Part shown: one piece after another, positions 25,401-40,400 of the stretch
How the letters are laid out: each line of letters starts with the position of its first letter
Numbering within the stretch: position 1 is the first letter of the stretch
Source: Patiria pectinifera
Lineage: Eukaryota; Echinodermata; Asteroidea; Valvatida; Asterinidae
Reading direction: 5' to 3'
Assembly (NCBI GenBank): GCA_029964075.1
Contig: CM057147.1
Span: 12,669,513 to 12,733,512 of the forward strand
Length of the DNA stretch: 64,000 nt
Notes under the pieces: model-generated
The model's database searches: none
What the model saw: only the letters and a program-made list of their open reading frames with translations
What the model was told of the DNA's origin: nothing
Program-made: the position numbers and the translations under genes

Positions 25401-28400
25401 CTTTCGATATTTTTTCTTTCATACTGTAAAGTACAGAGGGCAATTATAGAACACAATAGAAAATTGCCATAGGAAACACAACAGTGTCCAGCAAATTTGT
25501 TATGGCATAGCTGTCATTTCTGTTATAGTGATTTTTGACTGCCGTCATTGCTCCAAGATACATAAAGCATCCATATCATTTCCGTTAAAATCGGGGGGAT
25601 ACCGCAAGCATGTGTCTCATTCGAGCCAATAATGGGCTTTCATTAATTTCATTAATAAATTAACTTTAAGATTCAAATAGGAGGAATAGTCAACCCATGT
25701 ACATGGATATGAAATTTGCTAACACTGTTCGTACTAAATGATATCAGTATGCATTTCCATGCATGTTCAGCTGTCATACAACATGCACACACAATATAGT
25801 CCGTAGAAAACACCCTTTGCTTTCATTATAAATACGAGCTATAAAATCTTGTAAAAAAAACCCCCAAAACCCACAATTGTTTCAGTATAGGAATAACGTT
25901 TTTATAGGAATTATTAAGTTGACAATTTTTTGGTCATCATCTTTGGCTCAGTATTTTATGGGGATTGACGTTGGATTGGTAGTTCTGCACAAATAGTACT
26001 TTGGTAATTCTTCACAATACTTATGACTGGTTTTTTTTGACGTCCAAGGGTGTTTTAGAGGCATTTTTGATAAGTTTTCCAATATAACTTTTTTTTCAGA
26101 ATCATTCGGGACAACACAAATGTATAGTTGAAAGCCAAAATGTAATGTTAAATTTACATCATTTCGATACAAATTAATATCTTATGACTAGTTTGGTTGT
26201 GGTACCCACTGCTATACCAGATTCAAACCAGCCAGCAGACCCCAGCAAGCTCAATGGTCGAGTGGTAAGACGTCTGCACTAGTGAGCACGAGGTCGTGGG
26301 ATGGAGTCCCACCCAAGTGATTTTTTTTCTCACAATCACTTGGGGCAACACTGAGAATACAGTGTTTATAGAAATACATCGGTGAAGGGCAAAACCTAAA
26401 ATTGAATTTAAACCACTCCTACACAATTTCTTCTTACGAATAATATAGCATCAATTCATAAAGTGTACTACATGTACTTTACACTCTAGACTCTGTTATG
26501 TTATGTTATGTTTTTTTTCCACAAATAGGAACAAACCCCATGACCCTGGGGAAGGGTTACAACAGTGAAATTAAACATTAAATTATTTGGCAGGTGGGCT
26601 AACAAAGAATATGCTTTGAAATTACGTCATGCTTTGCCTCTCTTGAAGATTTGTACATTGGAAAATAAATTTAGCAACACATATAATAGTATGTTTATCT
26701 GCCGACGACATCAAAAAAATGAATTTATCATTTTTTGTTAAACCATTAAAACCAGGCTCCATTTTACACATGTCAGTGAGAAAGTTAGTTAGAAGATCAT
26801 TATATAAATGACATTCTAAAAGAAAATGCCTCTCAGTTTCAACATCAAGTAGAAAATGTGGACATAATCTTTCATGTGGAGCTAAACCAGTGTATCTACC
26901 AACTTCAATCATCAACTTGTGAGATGAACAACTAAATCGAGAAAAACAAGATCTATAACCAGAATCCAATAACTACCATAAATATGGCTCAAACTCATAT
27001 AATTGTTTAAACATACGGTAAGTACGAAGTTTGTTATTCTGGTTACTATCCTTTCTAAGGTCACAATGCAGTCTTCATTCCACTGTTTAATATAGCTGTC
27101 TTGCAACAGATTAGTAAGAGTACTCAATACAGACCTTTATTTCTACCGCGTGTACTTGTTGTTGGAACATTCCAATGAACTGTGTCGAAACACTAAACGC
27201 AACCTTAAGGACATCAAGGTTTTACGCCGAATTCCTAACACTGTGTCTAATTCACAAAGCGCATTGTATAAAATAGGACTGTCTGGTTTTTCAGACAAGT
27301 GAAACAAATATCTAAGAGTATTAACACTGTGCTCAATACGTAAGGGGAACCAACCTACTTCTTCTGCTAACACAGCATCATTCGAAGTTCGTTTGTTAAC
27401 GTTTAAAACAAATTTAAACCATTTCAATTGAAAAACCTCAGCGCACCTATAAACTCCTGTCCATATAATTTCAGAACCATAAGAAATAATAGGTCTAAAC
27501 AAGATGTCGAATACTTTCAACAATAATTTAGGAGCTTAATCGTAACCAACACTCTAACGATATAAACCTGCAACCTTGGATGCCTTATTAGCCAGATTAT
27601 TAATAGAAAATTTAAATGATCCGGATGTTTGATATACAATGCCGAAATATGATTGCATATCAACAACATTGAGACACTCACCATTAAGATAAAAATCTGT
27701 CTGAGAATCACTTTTTTGGTGCAGATCACTATTAAAAATCATAACATTAGTTTTATCAATATTAACGGTTAATCTCCATTTGTTAAAATAAACTTCCAAT
27801 CTATTAAGAAGTAGTTGAAAGCCAGATAAAATAATCATGTCATCCGCGTAAAGCAAAGTACTAATATTACGGGAACCCACATTGACACCATGGAACGGAG
27901 CCCTACTCAGGTCAGTATCAATATCATTTAAAAACAAAGAAATCAACAATGGACTAAAAACATCACCTTGTTGAACACCAACATTACAAGGGAAAACGGA
28001 GTAACCCCACGCTTTAGTTTGACACAACCCTTCACAAAGCTGTTCATGCTACGTAAAATTCGGGCGCAGCAGTCAAAGTGTTAATTGCTTTAGAATACCA
28101 AAATTAACCAATTTTTACCAAAGTGAAGATCAATCTACACAATCAAATTGCGTCTGCCCACTGGGTAAGTCGGTTTCTAAAACAATTTGAAATAATTTAC
28201 CGACAGAACTAAGTAAAGTAATACCCCAGTAATTACATGGGTCTCTCTTAGATCTTTTTTTTGTGGACCGGATAGATAAGACCTTCAGACCAGGAGGCCG
28301 GTACTTTTTCCAATTTCCAAATAAGATTAAATAATTTTAGTAAGTGGGTTACATAAAAATAAACTAGTTGAAGATATCAGTTAAGCTCTTATACCATCGA

Positions 28401-31400
28401 TACCAGGTCGCCTGTTACTCTTCATCAACTTAGTAACCATTTTCACTTCACTCTCCGAAATATCCGAGTCAAAAACATCATCTTGAACAATCCCACTACT
28501 GTTCAGAATAAAATCCTTAGCACGAGAATAAAACACATTATCAAAGTGATCACAATTTGACGAGGGGTTATTTAGATCAGAAAAATAATTAAACCTACTC
28601 TCTGCACTTATCTCGTCAACTTGATTCAAATCATTTAAATTAGAACCAGTTATCTTCTTGAGACCATTCCAAAAGGCTTTGCTATTTATATGAATAAATT
28701 CTAAGTTATTAATTTGCAACTTTTTGAATAAACGTTTCTTATATTTCAAAATACATTTATAATGTTTTCTTTGAGTACAATACAATCCCCGCAAATAACA
28801 ATTTCTAGGATTACGCGACAAAGCTTGACAAGTAGTTTTGAACTGCTTCCTTAAATGGTAACAGTCCCTATCAAACCAGGCAAACTTCTTCCTCCGTCGT
28901 TGACGGTGATGAATTTTTTACGAGGAAACCTAAAATGGGGCACTTTGGGGTGAATTTTGTTGGCAACAAAATAAATAATATCATTAAATTTCTCAACAGC
29001 ATTATCAACATTACAATTTTCAGCCATCAAGTAATTGTTAAGTTCCTGTTGAATACTTTAACTTTCAAACTCATAAACATATTCATTTACATACTCTCTA
29101 GACCATTTATAAAAAGGTTCATCCAAATGAATAGCCGTATCATTCACAAGTGTGTCAAACAAATCAATCCCCTTTTTTTTACAAATCAAACTCAACTCAA
29201 AATTTAACAAACAATGTTCAAAAAAAGTATTAAGAGGTGCAACATTCATATACCCAAGACCAACAAGAGACTCGGTAGCAATTACCTAAACCACAACACT
29301 ACAACCCAATGTATTATTTTACCATGTTGATAACAAGTAAGTTTACCTTCGATATAGCTGCGACATCTGCCATTTAAAATACGTAAGTTAGTGGAAATAC
29401 ACAAATCAACCAAATATTCACCGTAATTATTAATCACAGTATCGCTATTATTTCGAATGGAAATATCATCAGGATTGTAGTTATCAGGAACTGAAATAAA
29501 GTCTTCACAATTATCAAACTGAACAAAGTCATATAAATTGCCGGTCCTGGCATTAAAATCACCACATAAAACCACATAACCCTCGGAGGTATAAGCTTGA
29601 ATTTGCTGATTTAGTTTGTCAAAAAGATCGAAATCCAAGGCAAAATTTCAAATAGAAGACTCTGGGCAAATATAAACAGCTGCAATAAAGACATCTTTCT
29701 CAAAACCAAAGAAATTACGATTTAGCTGAAACCAGACAACATCATCAATATCGGAACTAATAATTTGAATACCTTCAGCCTTGAAAAAATTCAAATTCCT
29801 CCAGATTCCCTTTTGGCTTTCTTATGTTTAACCTTTCTACTAAATTTGAAACACCTGTATCCTAACAATTCACTAGACCAGTCCTTGGCATGCCAAGTTT
29901 CACATAAACAACAGATACCATAACTAGAAATAACATCAACAAAATCAGGATCATTTAATTTACTTCCGAGACCATGTACGTTCCAAGAGGCCATAGTAAG
30001 ATTTTTAATATTCTTGTGACACCCCTACTTTGTAGCTGCAGTTTTTGCCGACTTACTTCGTGTTGTGTTTTTCCCACTGCTGGAGGGTTGGAGCTTGCAA
30101 TGTTCCCTTTTCCTCGACTCTTTTGGGAAGATTGACTACCTTGCTTGTCCTCTTGAGCAGCATGTCCATCAAATCGGGAGCTCTCAACCAGGGTAACGTC
30201 AGCGCCATCCGGTCTCCCTGTTTTGGACTGCAAGTGACATTGTCGGGGTTGTAAGAAACTCCATCGACGAAAAGCCTATCGCCCTTCAGCCAAGCTCTCT
30301 AGCTTCACTCACCATATTCTTCTGAATAGGGAGTAATTTAGCTCTTCTCAGTTGTGCCTCTCTGGACAAGTAGTCAACGATGAAAATGTTTCATCCCTTC
30401 AGTTTCCTCTTTTGGCCCATAACCTCTGCTTTCATCTTCCAACCATCAAATTTCACGATTATCGCCCATGTCTTGTTAAGAGTCCGGGAGCCAACTCTAT
30501 GTGTGTGGTCGATATCGCGTTTTTGGCAATCGAGGGCCAGCTCACGATTGAATAAATCTTGAACAATAGCTTCTACGTCTTCCTTTGGGGATTCAGGTAT
30601 GTCGAAAATGCGTATATTATTACGACGTGAATATTCCTCGTTTTTCTCGATTAGTTTGGCATGGTTTTCCAGAATTTTTTCTACGTTCTTTGACTGAGAT
30701 TGGGTTTTCTCCAGACAGGAAACTCTATCTTGAAAACCAGACAATTGATCATGAATTTGGTCGAACTCAAACTGAAGACTAGCGTTTTTATCGATAATGT
30801 CAACCAGCTTGCATTTCATATCATTGGCGAAACTATCAAGCCGTTCAGTCAAGCAACCCTCCACGGATTTGAGCTGTGATTTCAGTTCAGTTATAGCCTT
30901 GAAAATCTCAGAAGACTCACTATTTTCGCCTCTTATCAGCAGAACTGTTCCCTCCTTTGCATGCCATTTCGGATTTCTAACCCATAGGGGAAATTAATGA
31001 AGAACTATTCATAAAAAGACTGACAGCCGCAACGACTGCCACGATTGACACGTCCGTCCACAACCACCGCCATCCATCAGGTGGTGAATAATAATTCATC
31101 ACCCTTACTCGCAGCTGAGAAGCTTAATTGCAAAGGACGCGGCTGGAGCTGGAGGAAAGAACCAACAAACAACTCTACTCACATATGGTCCGCAGTCGGG
31201 AATCGAACCAGGGCCACAGTGGTAAGACGGGAGTGCCTTATGCACTAGCCGCCCATGCCTCCAAATATTGAATGTAGTTGAGGCGAAAGTTTACTTCTTT
31301 TAATATTGAGCCGATGGCAAATATTGAATGAAGTTGGGGCGAAGGTGTACTTTTTTATACTCCAGACTATAACATCAAGTAGATGACAAATATTGAATAA

Positions 31401-34400
31401 GTTGACAAATCGCAAATGATCTCAAAACAACCTATTCTTACACAGGTCTATTACTACACATAAAACATGTCTCCCTCGATAAATCAAGATTTCAGACCTT
31501 TTCTTTGTCCTACGGTAGTTCTTACTTGTGAAATGATAGCTGACGGTCCACCAAACTCTGTCTTAGAGACCACATCACTTCCTCCAGGTGCCGTCCCAAC
31601 CTGATAGAAGAACGTCACCAAGCTCTTGTCATCTGTTGCTACCATCTCCAGCTGGAAGGCTGGCTCTGTGTAGTCTAGTCCAGGAACCTGCTCAACACCA
31701 CACAGATTGGTGCCTGCTGCACTCCTAGTGGATCCAGTAGTGTTCTTAATGGGACAAAAATGTTAAAGCAACTTGACTGACTTTTGCTATAAAGAAGAAT
31801 GAGTTTTGAGGGAATGAAATAAATACAGAGATGTAAGTGGACTCAGTTTTACAGATACACACATGTATTTGGTGCCAAATAATAGACCTTTATCAGGGTA
31901 CGCCAGGTTGAAAATCAAAGCGAAGCAAATAACACAAACAAACATGGCGGCACAAATAAAGTGTGCAGTGAAAGAGTGACTCTCGCAAAGTTACAGGAGA
32001 TTGACAACCTTATAAATGGATGGTAGCTCAAATTCCCTCGAAACATCAATGTGAATTCTAGGTAGGTCACGTCTAATTACATTTAAGAATATAAAGCATA
32101 AAACAGCGGCCAAACTGATGTTTCCGTGTAGTAAACAACAAATTAGTTCAACTAATAGACGGGTGTCTCGAAGGCCCGTATCACTTTGCATGTAAACGAG
32201 TTGGGGTACAGCACTCGACACTTGAGAAACGTCTTCATGTTCGTATCAGGCGCCGGTTTCCTCTTAATTATTTCTGGGAAACGACAAGTCCTTTGCGAAA
32301 GACAATTCATGGATAGCCTTGTAAAGTAAGTAGTTCCTAACAAAAAAAAAATGCCATGGATGATATGTGAAAACAAAAAATCTGAAGTTTGAGGGCGGTG
32401 CTGCAGCAATAACTACTAGTGAGTAATACACGGAAACTTCAGTTCGGCCACTGCTTTAGGCTTTTATATTCTAAGATCCTTCTTCAAAATACAATGAGAC
32501 ATGACCTACCTAAAATACGGATAATAAATTGTTGTTAACACACTGGATGTAGAATTTCAGGTTTTTAATCATGACAGTTAAAAATAAAATGATTTGAATT
32601 GAATTGAATTTGAATTGGATTGATGTTTCAAGGGAACTTGAGCTATCCATCCATATACTAGATTGTCAATCTCCTGTAACTTTGCGAGAGCCAATCGTTC
32701 ACTGCACACGTACGCCATTCACACCGCCATGTTTGTTGAGTTATTTACCTTACTATTATTTTCAAGATCCCGCATACCCTGATGTACAGGTCCACTGCAG
32801 GAGGACTTACATCCCTGTTAATAATTGGAATTACTTTGAACTTTTACTTTGAATTACTTCAAATGTAATGACTCACTCAAAGCTTCAAAAAATGATACGG
32901 GAACAAAAATGTTATCGTTTAAAGGAGAATCAGAGAGACGAGGAACAATTAGAATGTTTCAAGAGAGATACCGATGTTTCAAGACAGCCACCGATGTACA
33001 AACTGGAACAAACAAAACATGGAAACAGTCTGGGAATGCCCGATGTATATATAAGTCTGAGTCAGCATGTTTATTTTAAAACAAGATAAGTTTGGGGTAG
33101 CACTATGTGAATAAATCTCTTGTATGTGTGGTTCTGAAAAGAACCGGAGGGACTCAATGTTTCGAACAGTATGCTCTGCCTGTCCTCCGGAGAATGATGC
33201 AAACTGGTGAAGCTCGAAACCGGTGAAGCTGAGAAGGATGCAAGATGACTGAGGGATGCTGGATGATCACTGGAGCGTGTCAGTATGCAGTGATGGGGCA
33301 AAGGGGAAGGAGCTCACAAAAGAGATTTATTCACATGGTACTACCGCAAACTTATCTTGTCTAAGTACCTTACCACCATTCAAACCTTCAAATCTCATGT
33401 TTATTTTAACCCATTAGTAAACTGCACAACATTGTATTAAATTGTGTTTTATCGACTGATGAATCAGTTCTGTGGCAGTTTTGGGCACAGCAGGGGACTA
33501 ATTACACTGGATGATTTGGATGCATCAGGGACTAAAGGGTTGACTCATTACAATCTCTTTGAGCCATGATATCATTGGATAAAGGCTCTTCCAGAGTTTT
33601 GTTTGAGCTGGGTCCATCACAAGTCAAAACACAAGTAGGGTCATAATTTTAAAAGAGAATATGTCAGCCGAATTTCCTTCGAATAAAACTTCACTTGAGA
33701 CCTAATGACTTGTAATTGATTTATGATTGACATTCCAGGACCTTGACTACAACTAAGTTGCCCAAGATCAGGGATGACCAAAAAATAGCACGGATGTACA
33801 TGTAATAACTGTTTACCACTGGTGTTGAGTATGCTTCAATCTCCGGAGGTGATGTATCGGGCTCCTTTGTGTGGATATCAAATATATTTCTGTGTATAGC
33901 AGAAGCTGTGTAGTGCCATATGTCCTTCTTGTACAGAGTTTTTCGTCCAAAGAAAGGGATCTTCAGTGTCACCAAAGCTCTCAGCCGAATGATCAGAGGA
34001 AACATATCAATGTCCATCTTTAATCTGACATTGTGTTAAGGAAAGAAGGGTATTAAAGGGAAAATACAACATTTGCAAACATCAAAAAATAAAACTACCA
34101 AATCATTTTGAAATACCTTGCTGGACTGTTAGTGAATGACAGTGTAAAACATCCTGTAAAATCATGGCACCTGGTATACTGTCATTTTCAAGAAAAGTGA
34201 TGTTTTCGTATCAATTTCCAACGCTGATCGGCCGATCAGCGTTGGAAAAAACTGGCTTTTTTTTCAAATACTGGCCCCAGTTGACCATCGCACTTGTTTG
34301 CCAGCGATTACACACCTATGAACGGGTACAAGCCAGCTAGACTGATTCCCTGACCTTACAATTACCCACTATATGTAAACTGCTGTTTCTTCTTAAATGG

Positions 34401-37400
34401 AGTCAGGGAAACAGACTACAGGAAAATGATTGTTTATCTTGGTTTTTATAGCATTTTCGAACCCAAAACCTCAAAAAAGTCAGTGTAACTATATTTGCTA
34501 TATATTTCCAAACCCCCAATTCCATCCATTTCTGAAAATTACAGCAAAAGCAAATGATGTATATTCCCTTTAAATTCTCATTTTTTTCTGTTTTCTGTGT
34601 TTAATTTCTAAAATAATATGCTTGAAAAAGGTGTCATTGCTCTTCAGTGAGGATTATGTCAAACTCCCAAACTGTCCCCTTTTTAGCCCTGGCCTTTCGT
34701 CAAACCCCCTAAACATTAAATTTTATCTTGAGGTCTGACAGGTGTAATAAAATAATTATTTGAATTTCCCATGGTTTTGCAGGATACTTAAATTGCTCAT
34801 TCCCTTTTCACTTACCCAACATCCAGTGGGAACTTGGAGAAGCGAATCTCAGCTACGGTCGGGAAGCTAGTGTGTAGAATATCAGCAGTCAGTTGCATCT
34901 CACCACGCAGGCCGTATCCAATAGAAACGCTAGCTTGTGCATATGCACCTACCATAGGTCTAATGCCTGCCTATAGAAAGTATAAGGATATCCAACACTT
35001 CAAACTATCTTCTTAGTGTCAAAGTAAAACTGCTCCTGGATATCTGTAAAGCGATTACATAGAACTTATTAATATACTCAGCTTGCTACTAAAGTACACG
35101 CTACACTTTACACAGTTTTGGGTCTGTAACAATGTAGGCTAGATAAAGGCATAAAAAATATACTCCTAAAGACACCAAAAGGTGGTTGCTAATAGGCCTA
35201 TATACAAACGTGAAGTGAACTGGACCTCAATCCTGCAAAATCCTCCAATTTCCCTCATGGAAAAAAAGGATATAGCCTTATTCCTGCGAATTCCTCAATT
35301 TTTTCTTGAATATGGTCAGTAGAGGGGTGACCACTGCCTGAATCCTGAAGAATCCTACGCTGAGCAAAGACAAAACAAGGTCCAGCCAAAGCCCTTGACA
35401 AAGTGCATCCTACGAAATCAGTCACACTTTAGCCATGTAACCTCAATCCTCCACATTTCTCCACTTTGGCAAAGAGGATTTTAGTGTATTCAGGGCGGTT
35501 TGGGTCAATGACAAATTTCTACAAGTTGAAATGAGTTTAACTTTTGCTAATGTAACCGGTGAAAAATTTTGAACAAGTTTTTTGCATCCTTTGACAGTTT
35601 AAGTGTTTTTCCTTCCTCCATGCTTACATTTGAAGGGATATTTTTGAATTACTTATGATTAATATTCCAAGTTGGATTATTCGCATTTTCAAGTAGTGAT
35701 CTCATTTTCTTTGTTTTATGTATATTTTATGTAGTTTTAGTTTTATTCATCCCAGGACCACTGTGGGAAAACCTTTTATTTTTCCCCTCAGAGATTAACC
35801 ACATTCCTCTGCTGTAATACCTCCATACCCACTTGCACTATATGTACCTCATTATTATTCATTAGGCATTCTTCTACACTAGTTACTTTGTTTCTTTCAC
35901 CAATATGTTTATTCATGATCCCCGTGTGGTTTGCCCAGGAATATGAGGCATTGGCCAACACCCTGTGGTTTAGATTAGATTGGATCAGTTTTGTGTTAGC
36001 CACCAGAAAGAGAAGACATGTTGTATAGTCTCTGATGAAAAAACAAATAAAAAAAAAGTTTTTACAGCACTGGCTGCGCTCAGCTGCCTTCCGGCCACTG
36101 AGAAATAAAAACAGAATATTCCATCTCAAACTTGAAGAGCCTGTTTCCCATCTGGTCACAAGCGTCGTAGACAGGACCAACTTTACTGTTGCTCAGTGGC
36201 CTGGTACTGTGGCCAGCCTTGCAACGATGGCAAAATTCCATGGACATGATACAGTTTATAAGTATTTAAATTTGAAACAAGAAATTTGAGGTCCAGCAGA
36301 ATAAGGTGGAGAGCCGGGAGTGGACGATGACGAAGGATGAGTCGGCTCAAGTACAGAGTAAGCAACTGAGGGCATCCACTTCCGGCAGTGGTTAGGCAAT
36401 AGGTGGTTGGTGTTGGGAACCAGCTACATGGAGGGTGCACCGTCGGTTTGAACAGGCCTATCAATGGATTCAACCATGCAATTGCAGCCGTGTAGTATGG
36501 TAGCAGACCAGTAAATAAACTTCCATAGACCCCAATGGTAAATGCTCCCACTTCAAAAATTCGGGAAAAATACTCACAACTCTCCAAGGTGTTCGAAACA
36601 CACATCAAATTAAAGCTTATTTCATCATCTTTCAATTTCTGTTCAATTTACGGGGGGTCAACTGATGACTTTTAGGAGAAATTTCCATCTGAAGACGATC
36701 ACCCCTGAAAATAGTCCTGAAGCCCATCGCCATTTTGAAAAACGATGCCTACACTCCATTGCAAAGTAGAGCGCTTTTAGGGTCCAAATTACATCAAAAT
36801 TACACAGAACTGCAAGCTCCAAGTCCTGTGCACGGTTTCCACCCATATTTTTAACAAACCCTCAAGTTCATGGCCCACAGCATGCTCAAATACCGAAGAT
36901 TTTGAGGGCATGCAAATCGTGATTTGGCCGGCGCAGGCAATTTCGGACCGATTTACTGGTCTGCACCCTATAGAGAAGCGAGGTTTTTAAAAATTTCTCC
37001 AAACCACTTGAACGGCACGAGGAAGGATGGATGACTCACATTTTATCAAAAAATTGCGAGAAAAAAAATCTCTGACTGCGATTTCTGGCCTGAAAACAAG
37101 CCCTCTTTTTGCGGCTACCTTACTGTAGGGCGCCCCCAACGGGCGTTAATTGCGTTTTTGCTCCTTCCGACCCCAAATTACCCCCCCCCCCCCTTGTTCG
37201 CTCGAAATTGCTGTGATCGGAGGACGGTCCATCGGCCTTATTCAGATTTTGGGCGCATTTGTTGCGGAACCGCCATTGGTGACCCCTTTTGAAACGCTGC
37301 CCCCCCCCCCAGGTTCCGCCCCCTGAAAAAAACCACTCCGCAAACATTTTGACAACAAACGGTGGACGGCGCCATTTTGAAACTACAGGTAGCAGACCAG

Positions 37401-40400
37401 TAAATAAACTTCCATAGACCCCAATGGTAAATGCTCCCACTTCAAAAATTCGGGAAAAATACTCACAACTCTCCAAGGTGTTCGAAACACACATCAAATT
37501 AAAGCTTATTTCATCATCTTTCAATTTCTGTTCAATTTACGGGGGGTCAACTGATGACTTTTAGGAGAAATTTCCATCTGAAGACGATCACCCCTGAAAA
37601 TAGTCCTGAAGCCCATCGCCATTTTGAAAAACGATGCCTACACTCCATTGCAAAGTAGAGCGCTTTTAGGGTCCAAATTACATCAAAATTACACAGAACT
37701 GCAAGCTCCAAGTCCTGTGCACGGTTTCCACCCATATTTTTAACAAACCCTCAAGTTCATGGCCCACAGCATGCTCAAATACCGAAGATTTTGAGGGCAT
37801 GCAAATCGTGATTTGGCCGGCGCAGGCAATTTCGGACCGATTTACTGGTCTGCACCCGTATGGGTCTAACTGAAAAGTAATTCAGGGCCCTGACACCGCC
37901 ATGATGCAGTATATATGCGTCGCCCTGCCCCCTGAGTGACATGTGGACAGCCTGAAGCAGACATGTCTGGAGTGTGAATTTTAAGTCGCTGCAGTCAGCG
38001 GTGATGAGGCGCAGCCTATTCATGTATATATGTAGCTTGGTGTTGGGAACCATCTGCATGGAGGGTGCACCAATGGATTACACCGTCTGCGAGATTCCTT
38101 ACTCGGGACGTAGTGAATTTCACCGACATACACGACTAGCTGTAAGAAGAGAAAGAGAGCTGTGACTGAGTATGCCGTCATCGTCCATGTTGATTTTTGC
38201 TGAGCCCCCTGCTTTGTCTGACGAATATGATCCAGTCCCCAGTCCCAACCAATGAACAGTCGACCCAGTTCTTCCACACAACCCATGACTCCAACAAGCA
38301 GTGGAGACTCCATCTCCCACGAGTAGCCACCATTAGTTCTCAGTCATCCCATCATTCCACTTAACCCCGGATATCGGACAAACAGTGGATACATGACCAC
38401 TGAACACTGATGAACACTTATTAGTCTGACACTGATCTGTACTTCACACTGGCAAAGTGAACTGGACTGAAGAACTCTCAAAAGTTTACTATCATTGTAT
38501 AATTTTTGCTAGAAATTTGGTTGAGTTGGTTTTGTTTTCATACGTTGTGTTGGTGTGGAACCCAAGAATTTAGCAAAGGAGAAATATAACCGGTGAAATA
38601 TTTGAACATTTTTTGCATCCTTCCTCCCTGCTGACAGTTGAAGTGATATTTTTGAATTACTTATAATTAATATTCCATGTTAATTATATATATTGTATAT
38701 TATTGTATATTTTATGTAGTGCTAGTTTTATTCATCCCAGGACCACTGTAGGAGAATCTGTTCTTTTTTCCCTTAGAGATTAACCACATTCCAATCCTCT
38801 TCTGTAATACCTCCATACCCACTTGCACTATATGTTCCTCGTTATTATTCATTAGGCTTTCTTCTACACAAGTAACTTTGTTTCTATCAACCCTATGTTT
38901 ATTCATGATCTCTGTGTGGTTTGCCAAGGAATGTGAGGCACTGGCCAACATCCTGTGATTTAGATAAGATTGGTTCAGTTTGTGTTTCCCGGAAAGAGAA
39001 GACGTGCAGTAACGTCTCCGATAAAAGAAAGGTTTTTTACAGCGCTCTCCAGCGCTCAGCTGCCATGCGGTCACTAAGATATAAAAACAGACCATTCCAT
39101 CTCAAACTTGAAGAGCCTGTTTCCCATCTGGTCACACCAATACTATTCAAAGCTTACCATGAAGACACATTTCATGTTCTTGCTTGCATTTATGCCAAGT
39201 ATGAAACATCCCTCAACCTCTTTGGTGATATAGGACAAGAAACAAAATGGCCATACACAAGAATTCATGCATAAAATAGCAGTGTAGCCTGCAGGGTTTT
39301 GTTTACCATTTAGTTATCAAGCTATTCTTGCCTGACATATAGGGGAATGAAGGAAAAGGTATGATAATTACCATTTGAAAAAAAAGGCCTCCAATCAGGA
39401 AGATTTAGGAGGATGTATATCTTTTTTTTTCATTTTTCATTTTTTTTTTTTTCAAGTGTAATTTGGACCTAACGACAATACCTTTGCAATAATGTACTAA
39501 GAATGAAATAGCTGTCCATTTTCTAATAATACCTGTGCTTTCATGGACACAAGGCCAACAGACACTGGTATCTCCATGTCAAAGAATCCTCCTGCTTCAA
39601 TGGCTGAAAAAAAGAAGAAGGAAGAAACATCAATAGTATGAGACAAATGTTAAAGCACTTCTCCAAATAAATTTTAACTCAATTCAATTTTATTCTTAAA
39701 CTTTGCAAAAAGGCGCTTTTTCTTATACTATAAATGTTTATTGAAGAGCCAGTAAAAATTGTAAAATCTGCATCAGCAAATACATCGTCAGTCAGGGATG
39801 ATTACGAAAAAGAAAGAGGGAAACAATGTTTAACAAAATATATACAACATTTGCTTTTGCTGTAATTCACAGAAATGGATGGATTTGGGGGTTAGTATTT
39901 TATTGAATGCAAATGTTGATATACACTGACCTGTCTACAGCTCTGTGTTCATAAATGCTGGGAAAATTAAAAAGCAATTGTTCTTTGTTCTTGTAGTCTG
40001 GCTCCCTGACCCTACTTCAGATGAAGCGAAGCAGTTTATAGATTGTCAGGTCAGGAAATCAGATTAAAAGGCTTGCACCTGTTCATGCATGGGTAATGGG
40101 CCCTACCTCCGAGATGGATATCAGTCCCATACGGGTGGAAATACCGGAGATGACAAAAGATCAACTTTGTTTTTTTCCTACAAGACTTTCTTGGAGGTCG
40201 AAAAGCAAAAGGGGAGCTTTAACCAGCAGAAACACTTTGCAAAATCGTAATTTCAGTCCTGATGTATCTTTTGATGCATGGACAGCACAAGAAATTTCTC
40301 AAGGATGGGGAATTTACTGTCCTCAACAATAACCTGTACACATGTATTAAAGAGTCAACTTCACAAGGACACCACATTCGTCGGCAACAGGCCGAGGTGA

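Larger units (their letters stand above)
26494..31000 (-). mobile_element. APE-type LINE, nearly full length but frameshifted
   Basis: ORF1 with coiled coil, then endonuclease and RT in order on the minus strand, ending in a 3' UTR (GGGTCATGGGGTTTGTTCC) and a short tandem tail of TAACA units at about 26,494-26,512. Pentanucleotide tails are typical of several APE-type LINE clades. Many frameshifts show it is dead. It is in the same orientation as the host gene, in the intron between exons 10 and 11. Confidence 0.85.

Noticed and set aside
38020..38313. Minus-strand frame with a signal-peptide-like stretch ([13 protein letters not shown])
   Set aside because: It lies within duplicated repeat sequence (the phrase VHPPC.WFPTP also occurs near 36.4 kb) and has no splice or family support.
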